This document shows, piece by piece, positions 18,622 to 27,143 of a stretch of DNA of 51,694 nucleotides. Made by a program: the position numbers and the translations under genes. The stretch is from NCBI GenBank assembly GCA_028275105.1, contig JAQCNI010000074.1:1-51694 (forward strand), read 5' to 3'. Every line of letters starts with the position of its first letter. Within the stretch, counting starts at the first letter, position 1. The notes beneath the pieces were generated by a model. That model was not told where the DNA came from, did not search any database, and saw only the letters and a list, made by a program, of their open reading frames with translations. Origin of the DNA: Halorubrum sp. Lineage in GTDB: Archaea; Halobacteriota; Halobacteria; Halobacteriales; Haloferacaceae.

Positions 18622-18679
18622 CCTGCCCGAGCGTTCCAACCGTTCCTTGGGCATCCGGACTCTTTCGCGAGCGTCTCGA

Positions 18680-18985
18680 CTATCCCCCGAGCGACTCCTG
18701 TTCCGGGTCGGACTTGCCCCGGAGCCGCCGTCGACGCTTGTCGTAGGCGGCCTCCAGTTTCGCGTTCGTCGCCCGTGAGAGGAGATAGAGGTCGGCCTCC
18801 CCCCCGTCCTGCGGATGCGCGCGCGCAACCCAGACGTGACCGTCGCCCGTCGAGAGGTCGTCGGCCCACCGCTCGGCGGCCGCGCGGCTCTCGAAGGCGT
18901 GGTGGGGGCCGTCCTCGAAGACGATCCGCCCGACCTTCGCGTTGCGCTTTCGCGCGGATGGTTTGACCGCGACGACGACGCTCAC
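18680..18985 (-). CDS. Conserved haloarchaeal hypothetical protein (DUF7508-like)
   Basis: A 101-residue protein, basic at both ends and unusually so for this proteome (KPSARKRNAK near the start, KRRRRLRGK near the end). The centre has ERWADDLSTGDGHVWVARAHPQ. No catalytic signature is visible. I recall a haloarchaeal family with this N-terminus; function unknown. It may follow htpX on one transcript (49 nt gap). The basic patches could suit nucleic-acid binding, which is only a suggestion. Confidence 0.7.
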   Translation of the reverse strand: MSVVVAVKPSARKRNAKVGRIVFEDGPHHAFESRAAAERWADDLSTGDGHVWVARAHPQDGGEADLYLLSRATNAKLEAAYDKRRRRLRGKSDPEQESLGG

Positions 18986-19034
18986 GGCCGACGATGGGCA
19001 CGCATCGATTAAAAATCCCCGTCGGACGGTCGTT

Positions 19035-19907
19035 TCAGGCGGTCTCCATCTCGCGTTCGAGCTCCCGGAGCCGATCGATCCGCTTCTCGGTCGGCGGGTG
19101 CGTCGAGGCGACCCGACCGATGAACCCGGCCCGGATCGGGATGATGAAGAAGGCGTTCATCTCGGCCTCCTCCCGGAGGTCCTCCTTGGGGACCCGGTCC
19201 ATCCGGCCGTCGATGCTGACCAGCGCGGACGCGAGCGCGCCCGGCTTCCCGGTGATGACCGCCGCGCCGCGGTCGGCCGAGTACTCGCGGTACCGCGAGA
19301 GGGCGCGGATCAACAGGAACGAGATGACCCACACGACGAGCGAGACGAGGATGGCAACGATCACCGGCGCGCCGCCCTGGCGGTTGTTCCCGCCGAACAG
19401 CCACCCCCAGCGCACGATGAAGAAGGCGATGGTCGAGAGGAACGAGGCGATGGTCATCACCATCACGTCCCGGTTTTTGACGTGCGCGAGCTCGTGGGCG
19501 AGCACGCCCTCCAGTTCGTCCCGGTCAAGGCTTTTGAGCAGGCCGGTCGTCACCGCGACGGTTGCGTTCGACTTGTTCCGACCGGTCGCGAACGCGTTCG
19601 GCACCTGCGTGTCGGCAACGGCGACGGCCGGCTTCGGCAGGTCCGCCTGCTGGCAGAGTCGTTCGATCGTCCGGTGAAGTTCGGGATACTCTTCCGGGTC
19701 GACCTTGTGGGCGCCCATGCTCCGGAGCGCGAGCTTGTCGCTGAAGAAGTACTGTGCGATCGCGAATCCGCCGAGCATCACCAGCGGGAGCAGTCCGCCA
19801 TCGAAGTAGAGGGTGAGGAACGCGACGAAGACGAGGTAGAGGGCGAACAGGAGGAACATCGTGAGCACCATCCGTCCACGCAGTCCCCAATCCGTGTCCC
19901 ATTGCAT
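19035..19907 (-). CDS. htpX: HtpX-type membrane zinc metalloprotease (M48)
   Basis: A 290-residue M48B protease that degrades misfolded membrane proteins. Two N-terminal helices (about 12-55) are followed by the zinc site HELAH (138-142), with the third ligand probably in REYSADRGAA. Two further helices lie between them. The active site faces the cytoplasm in the family. A TTTTAAC box (about 19932-19938, minus strand) is the probable promoter. No heat-shock operator is recognised. Confidence 0.93.
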   Translation of the reverse strand: MQWDTDWGLRGRMVLTMFLLFALYLVFVAFLTLYFDGGLLPLVMLGGFAIAQYFFSDKLALRSMGAHKVDPEEYPELHRTIERLCQQADLPKPAVAVADTQVPNAFATGRNKSNATVAVTTGLLKSLDRDELEGVLAHELAHVKNRDVMVMTIASFLSTIAFFIVRWGWLFGGNNRQGGAPVIVAILVSLVVWVISFLLIRALSRYREYSADRGAAVITGKPGALASALVSIDGRMDRVPKEDLREEAEMNAFFIIPIRAGFIGRVASTHPPTEKRIDRLRELEREMETA

Positions 19908-20198
19908 ACGCCAACGTAGCCGTTCAGCGCGTTAAAACCTACCGAAGGGACGGTTTCGACCGACGACTTCGGGACGGTTCCGTTCCCGTTGGTTCCGGGA
20001 CCGATCCACCCGCATGAGCGCCACGCTCCGCGATCGACACGGTCGATTTGAGTATTACTATCGATACTGAGGGGAGTCGCCGGACGTTCGTAGTTAGGCC
20101 GCTAGCCGCCGCTCACACGAGTAGATATCCAATATTCGGGAGAAACACTCGTTCGGCACCGGTGTTTTTTTATCCGAAACTCACGATTGATAGCAATA

Positions 20199-20537
20199 AT
20201 GGCGGAGACGGACCTGATCACGGTGCTAGGGAACAAGTACAACACGGACATCCTGGCCGCGACCGGGGATGCCAAGTCCGCACAGGACCTGAGCGAGGAA
20301 CTCGACGTGCCGATCGCGACTTGCTACCGCCGCATCAACGAACTGGAGGAGGCGGAGCTGATCGAACTCCATGACCGTCCCCTGTCCGATGAACACCGAC
20401 GCGTGAAGACCTACCGTCGGCAGGTGGAGGCAGTCGAGGTGGACTTCCGGGACGAGTTCTCGGTTGAGGTCGAAGAACGGTCCGCGGTGAAAAACCGGCT
20501 TGACGACGTGTGGCAGGACCTCTCGGCCGGCGGGTAG
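20199..20537 (+). CDS. Winged-helix transcriptional regulator (ArsR-like)
   Basis: A 112-residue protein. Residues about 5-70 form a winged helix, with KYNTDILAATGDAKSAQDLS for helices 1-2 and ATCYRRINELEEAELIE for the recognition helix. The acidic C-terminus may dimerise. The ligand is unknown. ATG 20199 is preferred to the in-frame start at 20187 because the fold starts there. A TTTTTTTATCC stretch 30-35 nt upstream is the likely TATA region. It converges on the KaiC-like gene (40 nt apart) and may belong to the same signalling cluster. Confidence 0.78.
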   Translation: MAETDLITVLGNKYNTDILAATGDAKSAQDLSEELDVPIATCYRRINELEEAELIELHDRPLSDEHRRVKTYRRQVEAVEVDFRDEFSVEVEERSAVKNRLDDVWQDLSAGG

Positions 20538-20577
20538 CCGCGCATCGCTCGTCGATCGATCATCCCGCCTCCGGCGT

Positions 20578-21306
20578 TCAGAACGACTGCTCGTCGGTTC
20601 GGCTCATCATCGAGAAACCGGCTGCCCGCTCGTGGACCGTGATCCCGCCCTGTCCGATATCCAACGGGAAGATGTCCGTATCGATGTCCTGTTTTCGCAT
20701 CTTCGCCACCCAGACGTACCGGTTTACCCCCGAATCCGTCGGCGTCTGGATGAAGTGGATGTTCCCGTCGGTGAGGAAGTTCTCCAACCCGACCTCGGTG
20801 TCCGGGAACACCGCGCCCTGTTCGTTGATGAGGATCGAGGTCAATCCGTTCGCCTTGAGGATGTCCGAGAACTTGAGGAGGTACGTCCGTTCCTCGTGTT
20901 CGTCCTCGAAGAATAGCTGGAACATCGACAGCGAATCCAGCACCAATCGATCGAACGACTCCCCTTCGATGGTGTCGAGCAGCCTGTCGACCGCCGTCGA
21001 GAAGTTGGCCTCGTTGAGCATCTCCCGCTTGTCGAGGATCACGATCTCGTCGTCGTCGACGAGGTCCCCGAATCGGTCGAATCCGACTGACTCCGCCGCC
21101 TCCCGGATGTCGCCCTCGTCCTCCTCGAAGGAGACGTAGACGCCGCGCTCGTCGTGTTCCATCGCCCCGTGATGGAGGTACTGGATCCCGAAGATGCTCT
21201 TCCCGGTTCCGGGGTTCCCGGAGACGAGGACGGTGGCGCGCTCCGTGATACCGCCGGTGAGGATCGAGTCAAGCCCCTCGACTCCGGTGGAGACGAGTTC
21301 TGACAT
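20578..21306 (-). CDS. KaiC-like RecA-superfamily ATPase
   Basis: A 242-residue single-domain RAD55/KaiC protein. Walker A is SGNPGTGKS, the catalytic acidic pair is in YVSFEEDEGD, and Walker B is RLVLDSLS. Archaeal single-domain KaiC homologues are often linked to signal transduction, not clocks. The ATG at 21306 is chosen because the fold starts at once and a perfect TATATAAAAG lies 25 nt upstream on this strand. An in-frame ATG three codons earlier is also possible. It diverges from a HalX response regulator. Confidence 0.88.
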   Translation of the reverse strand: MSELVSTGVEGLDSILTGGITERATVLVSGNPGTGKSIFGIQYLHHGAMEHDERGVYVSFEEDEGDIREAAESVGFDRFGDLVDDDEIVILDKREMLNEANFSTAVDRLLDTIEGESFDRLVLDSLSMFQLFFEDEHEERTYLLKFSDILKANGLTSILINEQGAVFPDTEVGLENFLTDGNIHFIQTPTDSGVNRYVWVAKMRKQDIDTDIFPLDIGQGGITVHERAAGFSMMSRTDEQSF

Positions 21307-21330
21307 TCGATTCACCCTTCGCGGCGGGAG

Positions 21331-21340
21331 TATATAAAAG
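21331..21340 (-). promoter_or_regulatory. Strong TATA box of the KaiC-like gene
   Basis: Plus strand TATATAAAAG, reading CTTTTATATA toward the gene, ends 25 bp before the ATG. This predicts a leaderless transcript and is one of the clearest TATA boxes in the window. Confidence 0.75.
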
Positions 21341-21359
21341 ACGATCCGCCCGATCGGCC

Positions 21360-21420
21360 GGTCGCCCCCCGGTTACCGCCGGTCGCCCCCCGGTTACCGC
21401 CGGTCCCCCCTCGTTATCGC
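21360..21420. repeat. 21-bp tandem repeat in a divergent promoter region
   Basis: Two identical 21-bp units (21360-21380, 21381-21401) are followed by a decayed third (21402-21420). They lie between the KaiC-like gene and the response regulator, just upstream of both promoters. They could be an iterated operator or a minisatellite. Confidence 0.85.
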
Positions 21421-21474
21421 GCCCCGATACTCCGTCTCCCATCGGCCGCCCGACGATCCGGCCGCCGCCGGTAG

Positions 21475-21480
21475 TTTTAT
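21475..21480 (+). promoter_or_regulatory. TATA-like box for micro-ORF/response regulator
   Basis: TTTTAT lies 26 nt before ATG 21506, consistent with a leaderless transcript that starts on the micro-ORF. Confidence 0.5.
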
Positions 21481-21505
21481 TCGTCGACACATCGGCCGTC
21501 CGCAC

Positions 21506-21550
21506 ATGTGTGATGGAGTCCCCGTCGTTCGCGACGGTGATTACCGGTGA
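21506..21550 (+). CDS. Leaderless micro-ORF upstream of response regulator (14 aa)
   Basis: ATG 21506 reads MCDGVPVVRDGDYR and stops at TGA 21548-21550, overlapping the regulator GTG (21547) as GTGA. The peptide has no recognised family. Spacing from the TATA-like box suggests it is the first ORF the ribosome meets. A GGTGA at 21536-21540 could also serve as a Shine-Dalgarno-like site for the GTG. Confidence 0.4.
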   Translation: MCDGVPVVRDGDYR

Positions 21551-22110
21551 GCGATCCGAGTATCCTCGTGGTCGAGGACGACCCCGAAATCGCCGATCTG
21601 TACGCCGGCTTCCTCACGGAGCGGTGCGAGGTTACCGTTGCCGGCACGGTCACCGAGGCGATCGCCGTCGTCGACGGATCGTTCGACGCCGTCCTGCTCG
21701 ACCGACGCCTCCCGGACGGCAGCGGCGATGAGGTGCTCGAACACATCCGTACGAACGGGTACGACAGCCGCGTCGCGATGGTGACGGCCGTTGACCCCGA
21801 CTTCGACATCCTCGACATGGGGTTCGATCTCTACCTCACCAAACCGATCGGCCGGTCGAACCTCCTCGCCGCCCTCGACGGCCTGTTGACCCGCAACGAG
21901 TACGACGACCTCCTCCAGGAGGCGGCGGCGCTGGCGAGCAAGCGGGCCGTCCTCAAAACGAAGAAGCCGACCGCACGGCTGGAGACCAACGAGGGATACA
22001 CGGCGCTCGTCGACCGCCTCGAGGAACTCGACGCCGACATCGACGACCTCGAGGAGTCGCTGTCGACGGACGATTACCGGGCGATGTTCCGGGATCTCGG
22101 CGGTACATGA
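21547..22110 (+). CDS. HalX-type response regulator
   Basis: A 187-residue protein with a receiver domain (1-115) and a C-terminal helical HalX domain. The acidic pocket is VVEDD, the phospho-acceptor is Asp52 in LLDRRLPDG, and the conserved Lys lies in LTKPIG. HalX domains are haloarchaeal outputs whose target is usually unknown. The C-terminus (VDRLEELDADIDDLEESL) is coiled-coil-like. No histidine kinase is adjacent. Location beside a KaiC-like ATPase is the only functional clue. Confidence 0.9.
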   Translation: MSDPSILVVEDDPEIADLYAGFLTERCEVTVAGTVTEAIAVVDGSFDAVLLDRRLPDGSGDEVLEHIRTNGYDSRVAMVTAVDPDFDILDMGFDLYLTKPIGRSNLLAALDGLLTRNEYDDLLQEAAALASKRAVLKTKKPTARLETNEGYTALVDRLEELDADIDDLEESLSTDDYRAMFRDLGGT

Positions 22111-22363
22111 GTGCTCGCCCGACCCCGATGCCGGCCGAAGTTTGAACGGAGGTTGCTCCGAGTTCGGGCCGATCCGGCCCCGTCGTTGAACAACCTACTT
22201 CCCCGAGTCGTTCCTTGTAGGCGTATGTTCGTTCGCGCATCCCACGGGAGCAACGTACCCACTCGGCTCGGCCATCCACGGGGGTCTCCACCGAGCGGCG
22301 TCGTCGACGAGGGACCCGTCGGGTACGGCCGTGTTCCGAACGGCGCATCTCGAGGGGGGTTCC

Positions 22364-23851
22364 ATGCTTGAGATCGCGTGGCCCGACACGCGAGAGGCGG
22401 CCCTCGCCGCCGTCGCCGGCATCGCCGGCGTCTCCGGATCGTATCTCGTTGCCGGGCCGTCCCCGTCGTTCGTCGTCACGCCCGTCGATCGCCTGATCGT
22501 CGACCTGACCCCGGGCCCGATCGTGACCTTCATGATAGAGAACGTCGGTGATCAGGGCCACATACTCCACGTCGGGATGGCGCTCGCGGCGCTCGTCGGG
22601 CTGTTCGGCCTCGTCTCGCTCGGCGGGCTCCGGGCGGCCGATCGGCTCGACCGGCCGCTCGTCGGCGCGCTCGCCGCGGGACTCGGCTCGTGGCTGCTCG
22701 CGGTCGGCATGACGGGCCAGCCGGGACTCGCGCTCGGGGCGTCGGTGCCCGCGGCCGTGGTCACCGCGATCGGCGGGCTTCGGGCATCGGCGGACCCGAT
22801 CGACGGGACGCGTCGACGGACGATCGTCGGAGCGATCGCCGCCGGCGCGGGGATCGCCGGCGTGTCGCTGTTGGGACGGCGACTTGCGGACGACGGGGAC
22901 GGGGCACCGCCGGACGCTCCGGGGTCGGCGGCGGCGACACAACGTGTCGAGGCGCTCGGAGCGAAGTCGCTCCCGATCGAAAGCGAGGATCTCACCGGAC
23001 TGGTGAGCCCGATCGGCGGGTTCTACAACGTCGACATCGCGCAGTTCGACCCGGAGGTCGCCGCGGACGAGTGGTCGCTGACGTTCACCGGCGAGGTCGG
23101 ATCGGAACGGACGGTGACCTACGACGAGTTGACCGACCGGCCGACGGAGCACCGCGCGATCACGCTCCGCTGTGTGGGCGAGCCGATAAACGGGCGAAAG
23201 CTCGACACCGCGGTGTGGACCGGGACGCCGATCCGGCCGTTGCTTGATGCCGTCGACCCGGAGGGCGAGTGTAACTGCGCGATGCTCCGCGGCGAGGACG
23301 GCTACTACGTCCAGTTCCCGATCGACGTCCTCGCGGCGGGCTTCCTCGCGTGGGGGATGAACGGGACGGCGCTCCCGTCCAGCCACGGCCACCCCGTTCG
23401 GGTGTTGATCCCGGGTCACTGGGGCGAAACGAACGTCAAGTGGCTGACGGAGATCGAGCTGTTGAACGTCGAGGAGGACGGCTACTGGGAGGAACGCGGC
23501 TGGGAGGGAACCGGTCCGGTGAACACCGTCGCGAAGCTCTGGGACGAGGGGGTCACCGAACTCGAAGGCGGCCGCGTCGAACTCGCCGGTCACGCCTACG
23601 CCGGCACGCGCGGCATCGAGCGCGTCGAGGTGTCGGTCGACGGCGGCGACTCGTGGACCGACGCGACCCTCTCGGAGCCGTTAGCGGACGCCGACGTCTG
23701 GCGACAGTGGGCCCACACGTTCGCCCCCGACGTGACACACGAAGTGGTCGTCCGGGCGACCGACGGCGAAGGGAACCGGCAGCCACGCGAGGAGTCGGAC
23801 CCGTCACCGACCGGCGCGTCCGGCTGGGTCACCCAAACCGTTGACGGATGA
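22364..23851 (+). CDS. Membrane-anchored molybdopterin oxidoreductase (sulfite-oxidase fold)
   Basis: A 495-residue protein. Residues 1-175 hold about five hydrophobic segments. The rest is a sulfite-oxidase-like molybdopterin domain (about 215-400), with the molybdenum-ligating Cys in LRCVGEPINGRK. It ends with an Mo-co dimerisation domain containing VEVSVDGGDSW. No haem domain or Tat signal is seen, so electrons must pass to another carrier. The substrate is unknown. ATG 22364 is supported by GAGGGGGG 5 nt upstream, a rare clear ribosome-binding site in this window. The in-frame GTG at 22331 is the alternative. Confidence 0.85.
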   Translation: MLEIAWPDTREAALAAVAGIAGVSGSYLVAGPSPSFVVTPVDRLIVDLTPGPIVTFMIENVGDQGHILHVGMALAALVGLFGLVSLGGLRAADRLDRPLVGALAAGLGSWLLAVGMTGQPGLALGASVPAAVVTAIGGLRASADPIDGTRRRTIVGAIAAGAGIAGVSLLGRRLADDGDGAPPDAPGSAAATQRVEALGAKSLPIESEDLTGLVSPIGGFYNVDIAQFDPEVAADEWSLTFTGEVGSERTVTYDELTDRPTEHRAITLRCVGEPINGRKLDTAVWTGTPIRPLLDAVDPEGECNCAMLRGEDGYYVQFPIDVLAAGFLAWGMNGTALPSSHGHPVRVLIPGHWGETNVKWLTEIELLNVEEDGYWEERGWEGTGPVNTVAKLWDEGVTELEGGRVELAGHAYAGTRGIERVEVSVDGGDSWTDATLSEPLADADVWRQWAHTFAPDVTHEVVVRATDGEGNRQPREESDPSPTGASGWVTQTVDG

Positions 23852-23995
23852 CCCGGCCGTGATCGACGCGTCCACGGGGGCCGGACTCCGGGGACCCCTG
23901 ACGCCATCCGTCGTCACGGCATCCGCCGTCATCACGGCCCCCGACATCGCCGGCGAAACGTCTATGACGCCCCCGCGGGCACTGGTAGATAGCTG

Positions 23996-24271
23996 ATGGA
24001 ACAGGCCCTCTGGTACCTCTTCGTTGCGAGTCGCGGCGGTGCCAACAGGGTCCGAATCGTTCGCGAACTCCGTGAGCGCCCGCGGAACGCGAACGAACTC
24101 GCCGAGGCACTGGACGTCGACTACAACACGATCACACATCATCTGGACATGTTGACCGAACATGACGTCGTCGAGCCGAGCGACCACGACTACGGGAAGC
24201 TATACTTTCCGACGGACCGGTTCGATCGACACGCGGAGACGTTCGAGGAGATCACCGAGGAGGTCGACTGA
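23996..24271 (+). CDS. Winged-helix regulator (ArsR/DUF7344-like)
   Basis: A 91-residue DNA-binding protein: RVRIVRELRERPRNANELA (helices 1-2) and DYNTITHHLDMLTEHDVV (recognition helix), then a beta wing ending KLYFP. It is followed after one base by a small membrane protein. Such winged-helix/membrane pairs are common in haloarchaea and may form a one-component sensing unit. Confidence 0.82.
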   Translation: MEQALWYLFVASRGGANRVRIVRELRERPRNANELAEALDVDYNTITHHLDMLTEHDVVEPSDHDYGKLYFPTDRFDRHAETFEEITEEVD

Positions 24272-24272
24272 A

Positions 24273-24572
24273 ATGGTGATGGGACCGCCGACGGCCGTCG
24301 GGATACTGCTCACCGGCGTCACCAGCCTGCTGCTTCTCGTGTTGTCCGCGGTCTGGCTCGGCAACTACCGCGAGTTCCGGTCGACGCTGGTGCTCGGCCT
24401 GTTGGGGTTCAGCGCGGTCCTCCTGGTCGAGAACGCGATCTCGATGGCCTTCTTTTTCAGCAGCATGCGGATGCTGTACGCCATGGACCCGCTCGTCGGC
24501 CGTGTCGTCCTCGGGATGCGCGTGCTCGAGCTGTTGGCGGTGTCGTTCCTGACGTACGCCACGCTCAGGTAA
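24273..24572 (+). CDS. Small three-helix membrane protein paired with HTH regulator
   Basis: A 99-residue protein with three hydrophobic segments (about 6-28, 36-60, 74-96). It follows the winged-helix gene almost directly, so it is surely cotranscribed. Proteins of this size beside an ArsR-like regulator are thought to sense or relay membrane signals, but no ligand motif is visible. A second in-frame ATG three codons in is possible. Confidence 0.75.
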   Translation: MVMGPPTAVGILLTGVTSLLLLVLSAVWLGNYREFRSTLVLGLLGFSAVLLVENAISMAFFFSSMRMLYAMDPLVGRVVLGMRVLELLAVSFLTYATLR

Positions 24573-24609
24573 CCGGGCACAGCCCCCGGTGTCGCGCTTG
24601 TGACCCGCC

Positions 24610-26067
24610 TCACTCGTCGTCCGCCGCCGAGAGCTGCGCCCCGATCAGCTCGTCCGCCGCGGCGAGGAACGCATCGCGCTCGTCAGCCGGGATCGTCGCA
24701 CCGGCGGCGACGTCGTGTCCCCCGCCGTCGCCGCCGACGGAGCGGCTCGCCTCCCCCATGACGACCGAGAGGTCGAGCCCCTTGCGAACGAGCCGACCGG
24801 AGCCGCGGGCGGAGACCTTCAGCTCCGTCGGATTCTTTTCGGCGAACGCGACCACCGGTTTCGACCGGTCGACCGCTGGCGACCCCGCGGCCATTCCGGC
24901 GACGATCCCGACGATCGTCTCGCGGATCCGCGAGCCGGCGTCGAACCACTGGAGCCGTTCCTTCTCGGTCACGCCCGCCGATTTTACCCACTGTAGCCCC
25001 TCGGAGAGGTTCCGTCGGTGGTTCCGGAGGAGCCGCCTCGCCTCCGAGAGGGCCGCGTCGCGGTCGCCGAGACAGACTGCCAGCCCGACGTCAGCACGTT
25101 CGTACCGGGCCGTCGCGTTGAGCAGCGTCGAGAACTCGCTGACGTCGCGGAGCTCGGTCCCCGGCTCCTCGTCGACCAGCGTATAGGCGGTGCCCACGAG
25201 CGAGTCGATCCGGTCGGCGGGGACGCCGGAGGCGACGGCACGCTGGAGGAGCGCGGAGGCGAGCGTCCGCCGCTCTCCGGCGTCGAGATCGACCCAGCGT
25301 CGCCACTCGCCGTCCTCGTCGGTCACGTCGACGTCGAGGTCCCGGAGGAACCCGACGGCGCCCGCCTCGTCGTTCGAGATCCCCGGGATCCGGACGTCGG
25401 AGGCGTACTCCAGGAGCTTCGGGAGCGGCCGGGTCTGTCTGCCGTACAGGTCGAGGTCGGTCCGCGTCTCCAGCACGTCGGCGTCGACCGCCTCCTCGAC
25501 GATCCCCTCGTTGGCGCCGCCGAGTCCGTCGCCGCCGTCCTGCATGTCACCGACCGCGCCGATGACCGCGAGTCCCGCGAGGTCCCGATTGTCGCCGTCG
25601 GGGCCTTCCAGCGCGCGGGCGAGGACGTAGCTCGCGCCCGCGCCGGAGAGTTCGCTCGCGCCGTCGATCCCCTCGAGGAGCGGATTCAGGTGGAACGTCG
25701 TGTCGGCGTCGGCGGGCTGGTGGTGGTCGACGATCACGGGAACGAAATCGCTGCGGGCCTCGTGGTCCGCGATGATCCCGAGCTGTCCGGAGCCGAAGTC
25801 GGTGAACAGCACGACGTCGAACTCCCGGGCGGCGATCCCCGCGACCGAGTCCGCGTCGAGCTGGTTCTCGAAGACGACCTCGTGGTCGATCCCGGCGCGT
25901 TCGAGCGCGGACGACGCGACCGCGGCGCTGGTGAGCCCGTCGGCGTCGATGTGGGAGACGAGCAGGACCCGATCGGCGTCGCGCAGCCGGTCGGCACAGG
26001 CGTGGGCGCGGTCCGCCAGTTCCGGCACCGGCCCCTCGACGGACGTCGGCGTGTCGGCGGCTGCCAT
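24610..26067 (-). CDS. DHH-family phosphoesterase / RecJ-like exonuclease
   Basis: A 485-residue DHH/DHHA1 protein. Motifs run in order: SHIDADG (motif I), FTDFGSG (II), VDHHQPAD (III) and, near the end, GGDGGGHDVAAG of DHHA1. It is archaeal RecJ-like and may act on single-stranded DNA or RNA. Catalytic Asp and His residues are intact. Met at 26067 is chosen because a TATTTATG box lies 25-30 nt upstream on this strand. ATG 26088 would add seven basic residues. Confidence 0.87.
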   Translation of the reverse strand: MAAADTPTSVEGPVPELADRAHACADRLRDADRVLLVSHIDADGLTSAAVASSALERAGIDHEVVFENQLDADSVAGIAAREFDVVLFTDFGSGQLGIIADHEARSDFVPVIVDHHQPADADTTFHLNPLLEGIDGASELSGAGASYVLARALEGPDGDNRDLAGLAVIGAVGDMQDGGDGLGGANEGIVEEAVDADVLETRTDLDLYGRQTRPLPKLLEYASDVRIPGISNDEAGAVGFLRDLDVDVTDEDGEWRRWVDLDAGERRTLASALLQRAVASGVPADRIDSLVGTAYTLVDEEPGTELRDVSEFSTLLNATARYERADVGLAVCLGDRDAALSEARRLLRNHRRNLSEGLQWVKSAGVTEKERLQWFDAGSRIRETIVGIVAGMAAGSPAVDRSKPVVAFAEKNPTELKVSARGSGRLVRKGLDLSVVMGEASRSVGGDGGGHDVAAGATIPADERDAFLAAADELIGAQLSAADDE

Positions 26068-26406
26068 TACCCTCCGTTGACGCGTCATCGGGCATAAATA
26101 CATGGCCGGGAGCGGATGCCGCAGAACGGTTCACATACCTTGTCGATCGATCCGTGAATGACTCAGTACATAGTGTTCAGCGACCGGCTAGTTCGGAGGA
26201 TAATCTATTTGAGGAATAGGATATTAAATAGCCCACTCATAGTGATTACTGCGAGTCTTTACCGCCGTAACGATCCGTGTCGGCGATAAGAGCCGGGTAA
26301 CGGGCATCTTTCGACACCGCCGATGAAACTATTCGCAGTAATCACTATCAATGGCAAAAACTGTACTATTCATAAGATATTATGTTTTTCTCATAAATTC
26401 GCCAAT
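26068..26406. other. AT-rich intergenic boundary of accessory island
   Basis: From about 26140 the base composition drops abruptly from GC-rich to AT-rich. No ORF fits. The stretch holds the 16-bp inverted repeat at 26239-26348, a lone GTGTTCAG (26173-26180) matching the IS6 terminal repeat, and AT-rich promoter-like sequence before the lipoprotein. It marks the left edge of an acquired segment. Confidence 0.6.
26239..26348. repeat. Perfect 16-bp inverted repeat, 78-bp spacer
   Basis: ATAGTGATTACTGCGA (26239-26254) is exactly matched in reverse complement by TCGCAGTAATCACTAT (26333-26348). The spacer is GC-rich while its flanks are AT-rich. The layout suggests a miniature inverted-repeat element of about 110 bp or the two ends of a deleted IS. 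No flanking target duplication is seen. Confidence 0.8.
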
Positions 26407-26973
26407 ATGCGAAGACGCAACTTGTTAGCAAGCTTGGGAACCGTTGGCGTAGTTGCGATCGCTGGGTGTTCGGGTGGGGGTAGTAACAACGGTAGCACTG
26501 AGGCAGACAGTCAGAATAGTGGCAGTGAGGACAGCGATGGAGAAACAGATAGCAACAAGAGTAGCGGAAATACCAGCAGCGACGGAAGTAATACAGATAA
26601 TAATAGTAGTGAAACAGAGGAGAGTATAACCTCGCATACGTCTACAAGTGTTGTTAGACAGTTCTGGGAAGCAATCATAGAGGGCAATTACGAAAATGCA
26701 AATGAATTGTTACACCCAGGATCCCTGAATTATCCGTTAGATGAGTCTACTGTGTCCATCTCCGGTCAGGCGGTCGAAATAGTTGAGGAAGTAACATATG
26801 ATGAAGCGAGTGATATTATCGCACTGGCCCCCAAAGAAGACCTTAGCGAGGCAATTGAAGACGCGACTGGTGCTACTGAGTACACGCTTGTACACATCTC
26901 ACTTACAGATGATGATGGTATTACACCTGTAGTTAAACAGGATGATGAGTTTTTGGTAGTCTGGCTACGATGA
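26407..26973 (+). CDS. Tat-type lipoprotein, AT-rich, probably acquired
   Basis: A 188-residue exported protein. MRRRNLLASLG starts a twin-arginine-like signal and AIAGC is the lipobox (Cys22 or so). A Ser/Asn/Asp-rich linker (about 25-80) leads to a C-terminal domain with VVRQFWEAIIEGNYENANELL, like NTF2/DUF4878 folds that often bind small ligands. Codon use is AT-rich, unlike all neighbours except the IS. ATG 26407 is chosen for the Tat motif; the frame opens 28 codons earlier. Function unknown. Confidence 0.8.
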   Translation: MRRRNLLASLGTVGVVAIAGCSGGGSNNGSTEADSQNSGSEDSDGETDSNKSSGNTSSDGSNTDNNSSETEESITSHTSTSVVRQFWEAIIEGNYENANELLHPGSLNYPLDESTVSISGQAVEIVEEVTYDEASDIIALAPKEDLSEAIEDATGATEYTLVHISLTDDDGITPVVKQDDEFLVVWLR

Positions 26974-27032
26974 TAATATTAACAAATCACTCCGGTAATC
27001 TGGATTGGTTGCTCTATTAAAATCCTCAGAGA

Positions 27033-27049
27033 GTGATAGATTCTATCAC
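27033..27049. repeat. Perfect palindrome, 8-bp arms
   Basis: GTGATAGA-T-TCTATCAC lies 60 bp past the lipoprotein stop and 95 bp before the IS. It could end the lipoprotein transcript or be an operator. No T-run follows. Confidence 0.6.
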
Positions 27050-27143
27050 GATGCGGGCAGTACAGAGCATCTATTCAGCAGGAAATCACATGGATCTAGC
27101 CTATTCTGATGGAATAACTATCTGTGTGATCAGAGCTTGAATG

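Noticed and set aside
22225..22371. 48-codon ORF overlapping the start of the molybdopterin enzyme
   Set aside because: No promoter at the right spacing, Gly/Pro/Arg-rich composition, and an 8-nt overlap; the main gene has its own ribosome-binding site.
26173..26180. Lone GTGTTCAG matching the IS6 end
   Set aside because: Only eight bases match and no partner end or transposase fragment lies near; probably chance or too decayed to call.
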